From assembly GCF_012103215.1 (NCBI RefSeq), contig NZ_JAAVNE010000038.1, forward strand, positions 1 to 54,985: a stretch of DNA of 54,985 nucleotides. The letters are read 5' to 3'. Position numbers and translations under genes: made by a program. The notes beneath the pieces were generated by a model. The model was given only the letters and a program-made list of their open reading frames with translations. It ran no database searches and was not told the DNA's origin. Positions 49,246 through 54,985 of this stretch are shown piece by piece. The DNA comes from Falsiroseomonas selenitidurans (GTDB lineage Bacteria; Pseudomonadota; Alphaproteobacteria; Acetobacterales; Acetobacteraceae). Within the stretch, counting starts at the first letter, position 1. Each line of letters begins with the position of its first letter.

Positions 49246-49272
49246 CCCTCTCCCCCCCCCCAGGGGAGAGGG
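49246..49272. terminator. Hairpin at the end of the CoA-transferase operon
   Basis: CCCTCTCCCC (49246-49255) pairs with GGGGAGAGGG (49263-49272), a 10-bp stem with a C-rich loop, 13 bases after the last stop codon. It is followed by GGGAGAGGGTTGGGTGAGGGG, partial repeats of the right arm. Related to the hairpin at 15717-15741. Confidence 0.55.
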
Positions 49273-49387
49273 TTGGGAGAGGGTTGGGTGAGGGGCGCGC
49301 CGAAATCCGGCGCCAAGGCCCGTCGCGCGGCAGACCCGCGCAACCACCGGATGGCGCCGCCCCGGCCCCGCCGCCTATCCAGGCGGC

Positions 49388-50311
49388 ATGACCCAGCCGA
49401 TGACGCCCCGCTCCTGGCTCCTGCTCCTTGCCCTTTCAGTGGTCTGGGGCGGGTCCTTCTTCTTCATGGCGGTGGCGCTGCGGGGGTTTCCGCCCTTCAG
49501 CATCGTGCTCGGCCGCGTGGCGCTGGCCGCCCTGGTGCTGGCCGCCGCCTGCCGGTTGCTGCGCCTGGCGCTGCCCGCGACACGCGCCGGCTGGCTGGCC
49601 TGCGCCGGGATGGGGCTGCTGAACAATGCCATCCCCTTCACCCTGATCGTGCTGGGCCAGCGCTTCATCCCCTCCGGCCTCGCCGCCGTGGTGAATGCCG
49701 CGACGCCCGTCTTCGCCGTGCTGGCCGCGCATGCCCTGACGACGGATGAGAAGCTGACGCCGCTTCGCCTGGCCGGCGCGCTGCTGGGCCTGGCCGGCGT
49801 CGCCATCCTGGCCGGCCCCGCCGCCTTCGGCCTGGCCGGGGTGGGGGAGGCGCTGGGCATCGCGCTGTGCCTGGGCGCCTGCCTGTCCTACGGCCTTTCG
49901 GGGGTGTGGTCGCGCCGGGTTCGGGCGGCGGGGCTGGCGCCGCTGCCGGCGGCCGCCGGGCAATGCATCGCCTCCTCGCTGATGATGCTGCCGCTGGTGC
50001 TGGCCTTCGACCGGCCCTGGACCCTGCCGGTGCCGCCGGCGGAGGCGGTGGCGGCGCTGCTGGCGCTCGGGCTGCTGGCCACCGCGCTCGCCTATGCGCT
50101 GTTCTACGCCCTGCTGGCCGCGGCAGGCGCCACCAACACCATGCTGGTGACGCTGCTGGTGCCCGTCACCGCCCTGCTGCTGGGCCATCTGGTGCTGGGG
50201 GAGGTGCTGGCCCTGCGGCACCTGGCGGGGATGGCGGTGATCGGCCTGGGGCTGCTGGCGATCGATGGGCGCCTGCCGCGAAAGGCCGGCGCGGTCTTCA
50301 CCCGCCGTTGA
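49388..50311 (+). CDS. EamA/DMT superfamily transporter
   Basis: A 307-residue membrane protein with ten helices in two EamA repeats. Repeat one has LLLLALSVVWGGSFFFMAVA, PPFSIVLGRVALAALVL and LIVLGQRFIPSGLAAVVNAA; repeat two has LCLGACLSYGLSGVWSRRVR, ALGLLATALAYALFYALLAA and GHLVLGEVLALRHLAGMAVI. Such proteins export amino acids or other metabolites; the substrate cannot be told. It follows the operon terminator and carries its own start. Confidence 0.94.
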   Translation: MTQPMTPRSWLLLLALSVVWGGSFFFMAVALRGFPPFSIVLGRVALAALVLAAACRLLRLALPATRAGWLACAGMGLLNNAIPFTLIVLGQRFIPSGLAAVVNAATPVFAVLAAHALTTDEKLTPLRLAGALLGLAGVAILAGPAAFGLAGVGEALGIALCLGACLSYGLSGVWSRRVRAAGLAPLPAAAGQCIASSLMMLPLVLAFDRPWTLPVPPAEAVAALLALGLLATALAYALFYALLAAAGATNTMLVTLLVPVTALLLGHLVLGEVLALRHLAGMAVIGLGLLAIDGRLPRKAGAVFTRR

Positions 50312-50351
50312 GCTTTTCCTGCCAGGATGGGGCCTTACCAGGATGGTCCCG

Positions 50352-50525
50352 ATGGAGATCGTCAACGGCTATCCCTGCCGCGACTGCGCCGATGTGGCGC
50401 GGGCGAAGCGGAACATCGACCCGGCCAAGCCGGAACAAGGTGCCGCGCCGAAGCCGGAACCCGCCTGGGTGGCCGCCGCCGCCGCAGCCGGCGTGCCGCA
50501 AAGGCTGCTCGACCTCTACGCCTGA
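50352..50525 (+). CDS. Small hypothetical protein with CRDC motif (57 aa)
   Basis: A 57-residue protein: MEIVNGYPCRDCADVARAKR, then NIDPAKPEQ, a Pro/Ala linker and VAAAAAAGVPQRLLDLYA. The CRDC pair near the start could bind a metal, and the last 20 residues form a helix. The ATG at 50352 has AGGA upstream; an ATG three codons earlier (50343) is possible. No family is recognised. It follows the DMT gene by 40 bases on the same strand. Confidence 0.65.
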   Translation: MEIVNGYPCRDCADVARAKRNIDPAKPEQGAAPKPEPAWVAAAAAAGVPQRLLDLYA

Positions 50526-50563
50526 GCGGCCAAGGCCGGGGCGGCCATGCGGGAGGCAGGCCC

Positions 50564-50977
50564 TCAGGGCCAGCGGAAATCCCGCGCCATCGCCTGCTGG
50601 GCGGGGGTTTCCGCCGCATGCGGCAGGTAATGGGCGCGAACATAGTCCAGCGCATCGCCCTCCACCCCCGCGGCGCGGGCCAGGCAGGCCATGAACAGGC
50701 CGGTGCGCCCCACCCCGGCGCGGCAGCCGACATGCAGCGGCCGGTCGGGTTCCGCCTGCAATTGCCGCAGCGCCGCCCCCACCGCCTGGCGCAGCGCCAC
50801 CGGGTCCGGCAGGCCGAAATCCGCGGTCGGCAGTTGCACATCCGCCAGCCAGGCCTTCTCCGCCGCCATCTCCAGGCACACGCCGAAGGCGCCCTCGGGG
50901 AGGGAATCGAAGGGCCCGCCGGTGACCGTCACCGCCCGGCCCGCCACCACCAGCGGCAGATGCCCGCGAATGGTCAT
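50564..50977 (-). CDS. Protein tyrosine / dual-specificity phosphatase-like protein
   Basis: A 137-residue minimal phosphatase. The P-loop CxxxxxR(T) is intact: LHVGCRAGVGRTGLF (C85, R91). The general acid region would be near ADFGLPDPV (D53), which fits a WPD-like loop. It should hydrolyse phosphotyrosine, or another phosphate ester, in the cytoplasm. The start codon overlaps the end of the cytochrome gene by four bases, so it is translated with a periplasmic protein although its own product lacks a signal peptide. Confidence 0.88.
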   Translation of the reverse strand: MTIRGHLPLVVAGRAVTVTGGPFDSLPEGAFGVCLEMAAEKAWLADVQLPTADFGLPDPVALRQAVGAALRQLQAEPDRPLHVGCRAGVGRTGLFMACLARAAGVEGDALDYVRAHYLPHAAETPAQQAMARDFRWP

Positions 50978-51825
50978 TCCTGCGGCTTCAGGCTGCGCAG
51001 ATAGGCCACCAGGTCCGAAAGCTCCGCCGGCGTCATGGCGCGATAGGCCCAGAAGGCCATGGGCGGGGCCAGCGGCCGGTCATTGGCGGAGATGCCCTGG
51101 GTGATGGCGCGGATGATCTGCGCATCGGTCCAGCCACCCAGCCCGTTGGCATGCGGCGTCAGGTTGCGGGCGACCGAGACGCCCCAGGGGCCGCGGAACT
51201 CCATGCCGCCGGCACCGAGGCGGGTGTGGTCGTTCTGCCCGGTGGGCAGCATCGGCGTGTGGCATTCCATGCAATGCGCCACCGCATTGGCCAGGTATTC
51301 GCCACGCGCCACGGGGTTGTTCGCCGGTTCCGGCACGCTGGTCACCGGGGGGCCCCAGGCGGGCGGCAGGGTGATGCGGTAGACGCTGCGCTCCACCGGG
51401 TTGCGCACCGGCGGCACGGTGCGGAGAAAGGCGACGATCGCCGCCAGGTCGCGATCGGACAGGCCGCGATACAGCGCCATGGGCATGGGCGGGCCGATCA
51501 GGCTGCCATCGGGGCGGATGCCCTCGCGGATCGCGCGGGCCAGCTGCGCATCGGTCCAGCGGCCGATGCCGGTTTCCGGGTCCGGCGTGATGTTGGGGGC
51601 GACGGCGCGGAAGGGCGGCTCGTCGAACACCGTGCCACCGGCCAGGGTGCGGCCGGCCACCGGCCCCTGCGGGCCCATCGGCGTGTGGCAATTGCCGCAG
51701 GCGCCCGTCACCTCGACGAGGTGCCGCCCGCGTTCCAGCAGCGCCGCGTCCTGCGCGCGCGCCGGCGGGGCGCAAACGATTGCCACGACCAGTGCGGCAC
51801 ACGCCGCTTTCAGCCAGACCGACAT
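50974..51825 (-). CDS. Exported dihaem cytochrome c
   Basis: A 283-residue periplasmic protein with a signal peptide (MSVWLKAACAALVVAIVCAP...ARA) and two cytochrome c domains: haem motifs CGNCH (C43-H47) and CMECH (C185-H189). Methionine sixth ligands are probable in GPPMPMALYR and PPMAFWAYRA. The domain repeat (GRWTDAQLARAIREGI / GGWTDAQIIRAITQGI) shows internal duplication. Similar cytochromes take electrons from membrane dehydrogenases. I use the ATG at 51825, 11 bases after GGAGG. It overlaps the phosphatase gene by four bases. Confidence 0.92.
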   Translation of the reverse strand: MSVWLKAACAALVVAIVCAPPARAQDAALLERGRHLVEVTGACGNCHTPMGPQGPVAGRTLAGGTVFDEPPFRAVAPNITPDPETGIGRWTDAQLARAIREGIRPDGSLIGPPMPMALYRGLSDRDLAAIVAFLRTVPPVRNPVERSVYRITLPPAWGPPVTSVPEPANNPVARGEYLANAVAHCMECHTPMLPTGQNDHTRLGAGGMEFRGPWGVSVARNLTPHANGLGGWTDAQIIRAITQGISANDRPLAPPMAFWAYRAMTPAELSDLVAYLRSLKPQE

Positions 51826-51882
51826 GAAGCGCATCCCCTCCAAGGCGGTAAACCCTGCCTCCGGAACGGAATGCCGGCAAGA

Positions 51883-52170
51883 CTACCTTTCCACGCGGAC
51901 ACCCTGCCAGAAGGCGATGTGGCCGCGGATCTTCGCGGCATCCGGCTTGGGATCGGGATAATACCAGGCGGCCGCGGCGTTCACCTGCCCTGACACCACG
52001 ACATCGTGATAGCGCGCCGTGCCCTTCCAGCCGCAGACCGTGGTGCGGTCGGAGGGCTTCAGGTGTTCGGGCTTCACCGCCTCCGGCGGGAAATAGACAT
52101 TGCCCTCGACCAGCTCGAACCGGTCGCTCTCGGCGATCACCGCGCCGTTCCAGATCGCCCGCGCCATCAT
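51883..52170 (-). CDS. DUF427 domain protein
   Basis: A 95-residue single-domain protein. ARAIWNGAVIAESDRFELVE, GNVYFPPEAVKPEHLKPSDR, TTVCGWKGTARYHDVVVSGQ and AAWYYPDPKPDAAKIRGHIA are the DUF427 hallmarks, including the WKG and YYPxP motifs. Its biochemical role is not established. It stands 46 bases downstream of the pssA stop codon region on the other side of a short GC-rich spacer. Confidence 0.93.
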   Translation of the reverse strand: MMARAIWNGAVIAESDRFELVEGNVYFPPEAVKPEHLKPSDRTTVCGWKGTARYHDVVVSGQVNAAAAWYYPDPKPDAAKIRGHIAFWQGVRVER

Positions 52171-52216
52171 CCTGCCCCCATGCTGCCGGTCTGAGGTGGC
52201 GGCGCCGGGGCGGGCG

Positions 52217-53089
52217 TCAAGCCGCGGGCGGCTCCGGCACCGGCTCCATCAGCGACTCCGCTTCCTTCTTCAGGCTGATGTAGGAGCGCAGGGAAAACGG
52301 CAGCATGCCGAGATAGATCAGCCCGCCCGCCGCCAGCGCCGCCCAGGGCTCCGCCACCAGCAGCGCCACATACAGCCCAGCGCCCAGCAGCACCGGCAGC
52401 ACCGCGGCGCGCGGGATGCGGAAATTCTTGAACGACCAGGTGGGCAGGGTGGAGACCATCAGCACGCCCACGGCCACCAGCACCGTGCCCACCAGCACCG
52501 GGTGGCGGATGGCCGCCCCGGTGCCGATCCAGCCCCATTCGGAAAAGGCCAGCGCGCCGAACAGCGGGAACAGCGCGCAGCCGGCCCCGGCCGGGGCGGG
52601 GACGCCGGTGAAGAAATTATACGCATAGGCCGGCTTCGGCGCCGGGCCGATATCCAGCGAGGCGTTGAAGCGGGCCAGCCGCAAGGCGGAGCAAACGGCG
52701 AACAGCAGGCAGGGCACGAAGCCCAGCGGCCCCATGGTCTGCATCGACCACAGATACAGCACCATGGCCGGCGCCACGCCGAAGGACAGGAAATCCGCCA
52801 GGCTGTCAAATTCCGCGCCGAAGCGCGACGTCGCCTTCAGGAGCCGCGCCAGCCGCCCGTCCAGCCCGTCGATCACCGCGGCCGCGACGATCAAGGCGGC
52901 GGCCAGGGCGAAGCGACCCTCGATGGCGGCGCGGATCGCCACCAGTCCGGCGCAGAGGCCGAGCATGGTCAGGATGTTCGGGATCAGCCGGTTGAAGGAC
53001 AGGCCCTCGAAGCGCGGCCGGGTGCGCGGGCGGAAGCGCCGGCGCAGCCGCCGCAGCGGGTTCGGCGGGCGATCCGGCGCCTCGCTCAT
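52217..53089 (-). CDS. pssA: CDP-diacylglycerol-serine O-phosphatidyltransferase
   Basis: A 290-residue membrane enzyme with about eight helices. The CDP-alcohol phosphotransferase motif is complete: DGLDGRLARLLKATSRFG followed by AEFDSLADFLSFG (DG-x2-AR-x8-G-x3-D-x3-D). It joins serine to CDP-diacylglycerol, giving phosphatidylserine. Its start overlaps the psd stop by four bases, so the two phosphatidylethanolamine genes are co-translated. NFRIPRAAVLPVLLG is typical of this family. Confidence 0.96.
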   Translation of the reverse strand: MSEAPDRPPNPLRRLRRRFRPRTRPRFEGLSFNRLIPNILTMLGLCAGLVAIRAAIEGRFALAAALIVAAAVIDGLDGRLARLLKATSRFGAEFDSLADFLSFGVAPAMVLYLWSMQTMGPLGFVPCLLFAVCSALRLARFNASLDIGPAPKPAYAYNFFTGVPAPAGAGCALFPLFGALAFSEWGWIGTGAAIRHPVLVGTVLVAVGVLMVSTLPTWSFKNFRIPRAAVLPVLLGAGLYVALLVAEPWAALAAGGLIYLGMLPFSLRSYISLKKEAESLMEPVPEPPAA

Positions 53090-53775
53090 GCGGTGGCGGC
53101 CATGGGCAGCAGCTCCGCCACCACCGTCTCGCCGCCGATCATGGTCTGGCCGAGCACGGCCAGCGGGCGCGAGCCTTCCGGCAGGTAGACATCGGTGCGG
53201 CTGCCGAAGCGGATGATGCCGAAGCGCTCGCCAGCCTGCACCTGGTCGCCCTCGCGCACATGGCAAAGGATGCGGCGCGCGATGAGGCCGGCGATCTGCA
53301 CCACGGCGATGCTGCGCCCGTCCGGCATGCGGATGGCCAGCGCGTTGCGCTCATTGTCCAGGCTCGCCTTGTCCAGGCTGGCGTTGAGGAAGGCGCCGTG
53401 GCGATAGGCGATGCGGGTGACCACGCCTTCCACCGGCATGCGGTTCACATGCACGTCCAGCACGGACAGGAAGATGCAGATGCGGTAGCGCGGCGCATCG
53501 CCGAGGCCCAGCTCCGGCGGCGGCACGGCAGGGCCTGCCAGCACCACGCGGCCATCGGCAGGGGCCAGCACCACCTGGCCGCGCGGTGGCGGCACCCGTT
53601 CCGGATCGCGGAAGAAATACAGGCAGAACAGGGTGAAGACCGCCCCGATCCAGAACAGCCAGTCGCCGAGCAGCAGCCCGCCGATGACCGCGACGGCGGC
53701 GCCGCCATAGATGAACGGCTTGCCCGCCGGATGCGGCTTGGCGACGACGAGACGGATGGAGGAGAGCAGGCTCAT
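53086..53775 (-). CDS. psd: Phosphatidylserine decarboxylase (short proenzyme)
   Basis: A 229-residue decarboxylase of the short, archaeal/alphaproteobacterial type. An N-terminal membrane anchor (FIYGGAAVAVIGGLLLGDWL) precedes FFRDPERVPPPRGQVVLAPA, FLSVLDVHVNRMPVEGVV and the pyruvoyl-forming site RFGSRTDVYLPEG (cleavage before the Ser of GS). It converts phosphatidylserine to phosphatidylethanolamine. It leads the psd-pssA pair and is divergent from the 139-residue hypothetical gene. Confidence 0.96.
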   Translation of the reverse strand: MSLLSSIRLVVAKPHPAGKPFIYGGAAVAVIGGLLLGDWLFWIGAVFTLFCLYFFRDPERVPPPRGQVVLAPADGRVVLAGPAVPPPELGLGDAPRYRICIFLSVLDVHVNRMPVEGVVTRIAYRHGAFLNASLDKASLDNERNALAIRMPDGRSIAVVQIAGLIARRILCHVREGDQVQAGERFGIIRFGSRTDVYLPEGSRPLAVLGQTMIGGETVVAELLPMAATA

Positions 53776-53820
53776 GGGGGCGCTTATGGTGTGTTCATCC
53801 TTCGCCGGCAACATGCATCC

Positions 53821-54240
53821 ATGGACAGCATCCCGCACGGACCGTTCCTGGTCTCTCAACACGGCGCGCTCACGCCGGTTCGTCGGCCGGCCCTGCGCTT
53901 CGCCTGGCGTGGGCGAGGCTGCGAGGCCACCTTCTCGGAGGGCCAGCTCAGCCTCGCCGCGCAGGCGGGGGCGGTGCCCTACACGGCGGAGCATCCGGCG
54001 GCGCGCCCGGCGGCCTTCGCGGCGCTGGGGCGCATGCCCAGGGAATTGCCGGCGGGCTGGCGGTTGCGGCTGCTGCCGGACCATCGGGTGCAACTGGAAT
54101 CCGCGGTGCCGCTGGCGGGTGCGCCCACCGCCACGGAGCTGGTGCGGGAGATGGTGCGCTTCGCCCTGGCACTGGACCCCTATCTGGACCGGCTGGAATC
54201 CGCGGGCGTGGCCGGCGGCGCGGGGATGGTGAAGACCTGA
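53821..54240 (+). CDS. Hypothetical protein (139 aa) divergent from psd
   Basis: A 139-residue soluble protein starting MDSIPHGPFLVSQHGALTPV. Further stretches are ALRFAWRGRGCEATFSEGQL, RMPRELPAGWRLRLLPDHRV and ATELVREMVRFALALDPYLD. The order of beta strands followed by a C-terminal helix recalls YbjN/secretion-chaperone-like folds, but no family is certain. Its last 61 bases overlap, convergently, the C-terminal coding end of the LysM gene. Confidence 0.65.
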   Translation: MDSIPHGPFLVSQHGALTPVRRPALRFAWRGRGCEATFSEGQLSLAAQAGAVPYTAEHPAARPAAFAALGRMPRELPAGWRLRLLPDHRVQLESAVPLAGAPTATELVREMVRFALALDPYLDRLESAGVAGGAGMVKT

Positions 54241-54985
54241 CCGGGGAAGATCAGGTTCGGGTTGCGGATCTGGTCCCGGTTGGCTTCGAAGATCACGGTG
54301 TAGCGGATGCCGCGGCCATAGGCGGCGCGCGCCAGGCGCCACAGATTATTCCCGGGCTGCACCACGATCCGTCCATCCGGCAGGGTGGCGGAGGGGATCG
54401 GGTCGCGCTGGAAGGGCAGCTCGATCCGCGCCGCCACGGCGCCATCGGCGGCGATCTGGTCCAGCCGCAGCCGGTGCCGCCCGATCGAGACGACCTCCTG
54501 CGGCGCCATGGTCCAGCGGCCTTCCGCATTGGCGGCAACCTCCCCGGCGGGGCGGTCGTTCACATAGATGCGGATGGAGGCGCCGGGCGGGGCGGTGCCG
54601 GCGAAGCGGATGCCGCCCGACTGGTCGTAATCGACCACCTGCAGCCCCAATGGCCCGCCAGGCCCGGGCGCGGAGCCCTGCAGCACGCGCGGCGCTTCGT
54701 CTTCCGGCAGCAGCACCACCAGCGGGCGGGACGGCGTGGCGGGCGGTGCGGCGCGCGGCGGGGCCTGGGCGAGGGCACGCTGTAACGCCTCGGCCCGGGC
54801 CAGCGCCTCAGCGCGGGCCGCGGCTTCGCGGCGTGCCTCGGCCTCGGCCTGGGCGAGGGCTTGCGCCCGGCGCCCGGCTTCGGCGCGGGCGGCATCGGGG
54901 TGACGGCGCGTGACAACACGCTGACCGTGGCCGGGGAGTCTGCGCCGCCGGTGCCGCAGGACAATTGCCGCGTGCGGTAGGGCGG
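54180..54985 (-). CDS. LysM domain protein, C-terminal part (cut by window edge)
   Basis: The frame is open from the window edge to 54180. An Ala/Glu/Arg-rich helix (AQAEAEARREAAARAEALAR) precedes PLVVLLPEDEAPRVLQG, a beta-sandwich segment (DYDQSGGIRFAGTAPPGASI, RIYVNDRPAGEV), and a C-terminal LysM domain: IVVQPGNNLWRLARAAYGRG, IRYTVIFEANRDQIRNPNLI, FPGQVFTIP. The protein should bind peptidoglycan in the periplasm. From about 54900 to 54985 the codon pattern fits the next frame better (see findings), so a frameshift or different reading is possible there. A GTG at 54719 is an alternative, later start. Confidence 0.8.
   Translation of the reverse strand, partial: ALPHAAIVLRHRRRRLPGHGQRVVTRRHPDAARAEAGRRAQALAQAEAEARREAAARAEALARAEALQRALAQAPPRAAPPATPSRPLVVLLPEDEAPRVLQGSAPGPGGPLGLQVVDYDQSGGIRFAGTAPPGASIRIYVNDRPAGEVAANAEGRWTMAPQEVVSIGRHRLRLDQIAADGAVAARIELPFQRDPIPSATLPDGRIVVQPGNNLWRLARAAYGRGIRYTVIFEANRDQIRNPNLIFPGQVFTIPAPPATPADSSRSR

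Overview
The window is very GC-rich, densely packed bacterial chromosome with high GC at third codon positions. It reads like an alphaproteobacterium of the Acetobacteraceae (Roseomonas and relatives). This rests on orphan Bug/TctC-type binding proteins (two here), a K+-independent H+-pyrophosphatase, the DUF484-xerC pair, the psd-pssA pair, a PEP-CTERM protein and many family-typical small hypotheticals. The assignment is inference; the window has no rRNA or other marker gene.

Layout. 1-2000: a minus-strand iron-uptake energy operon (periplasmic protein, exbB, exbD, tonB cut by the window edge) behind a Fur-like palindrome. 2163-4019: ilvD. 4189-4976: cold shock gene followed by two very small genes. 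5249-7644: a degenerate HATPase-like protein translationally coupled to a HisC-like aminotransferase, ending in a perfect hairpin. 7774-11946: MFS transporter, choice-of-anchor-A PEP-CTERM protein, tspO, a wrecked serine-hydrolase gene and an AraC/GyrI-like regulator. 12069-18791: lpd, a D12-class adenine methyltransferase with no ordinary start codon, small membrane and periplasmic proteins, an amino-acid ABC binding protein, pterin dehydratase, a zincin, map and a CAT-anticodon tRNA. 18824-24529: RraA-like protein, MetX-like hydrolase, soluble and membrane pyrophosphatases side by side, then a decayed ParDE-like toxin-antitoxin pair. 24536-31697: acyl-CoA metabolism (enoyl-CoA hydratase-like protein, beta-hydroxyacid dehydrogenase, 3-hydroxybutyryl-CoA dehydrogenase, etfBA), a Bug binding protein and a K+ channel with a zinc-ribbon tail. 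31822-40863: MFS, MscS-type channel, Pmp3-like protein, priA, transaldolase, DUF484 and xerC. 40841-41138: two consecutive tandem-repeat arrays. 41155-49232: a Bug protein divergent from a sulfatase/phosphonate-monoester-hydrolase-like enzyme, flavin reductase, GNAT, and a four-gene CoA-transferase operon with ATGA overlaps. 49388-54985: DMT exporter, tyrosine phosphatase-like protein, dihaem cytochrome c, psd-pssA and a LysM protein cut by the window edge.

How the genes work together. The etfBA, hbd, enoyl-CoA hydratase-like and CoA-transferase genes fit a lifestyle based on acyl-CoA catabolism. Ppa and HppA both consume pyrophosphate, one as heat and one as proton motive force. Psd and PssA make phosphatidylethanolamine together. 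ExbB, ExbD and TonB form one machine.

Most unusual features: short tandem repeats that contain the stop codons of neighbouring genes (MFS at 31822 and xerC at 40863), a 66-bp triple repeat next to the latter, a CoA-transferase pair that seems to lack its catalytic glutamate, and several decayed genes. I did not find a convincing wholly new multi-gene system. The best candidates are the HATPase-like/aminotransferase pair and the CoA-transferase operon.
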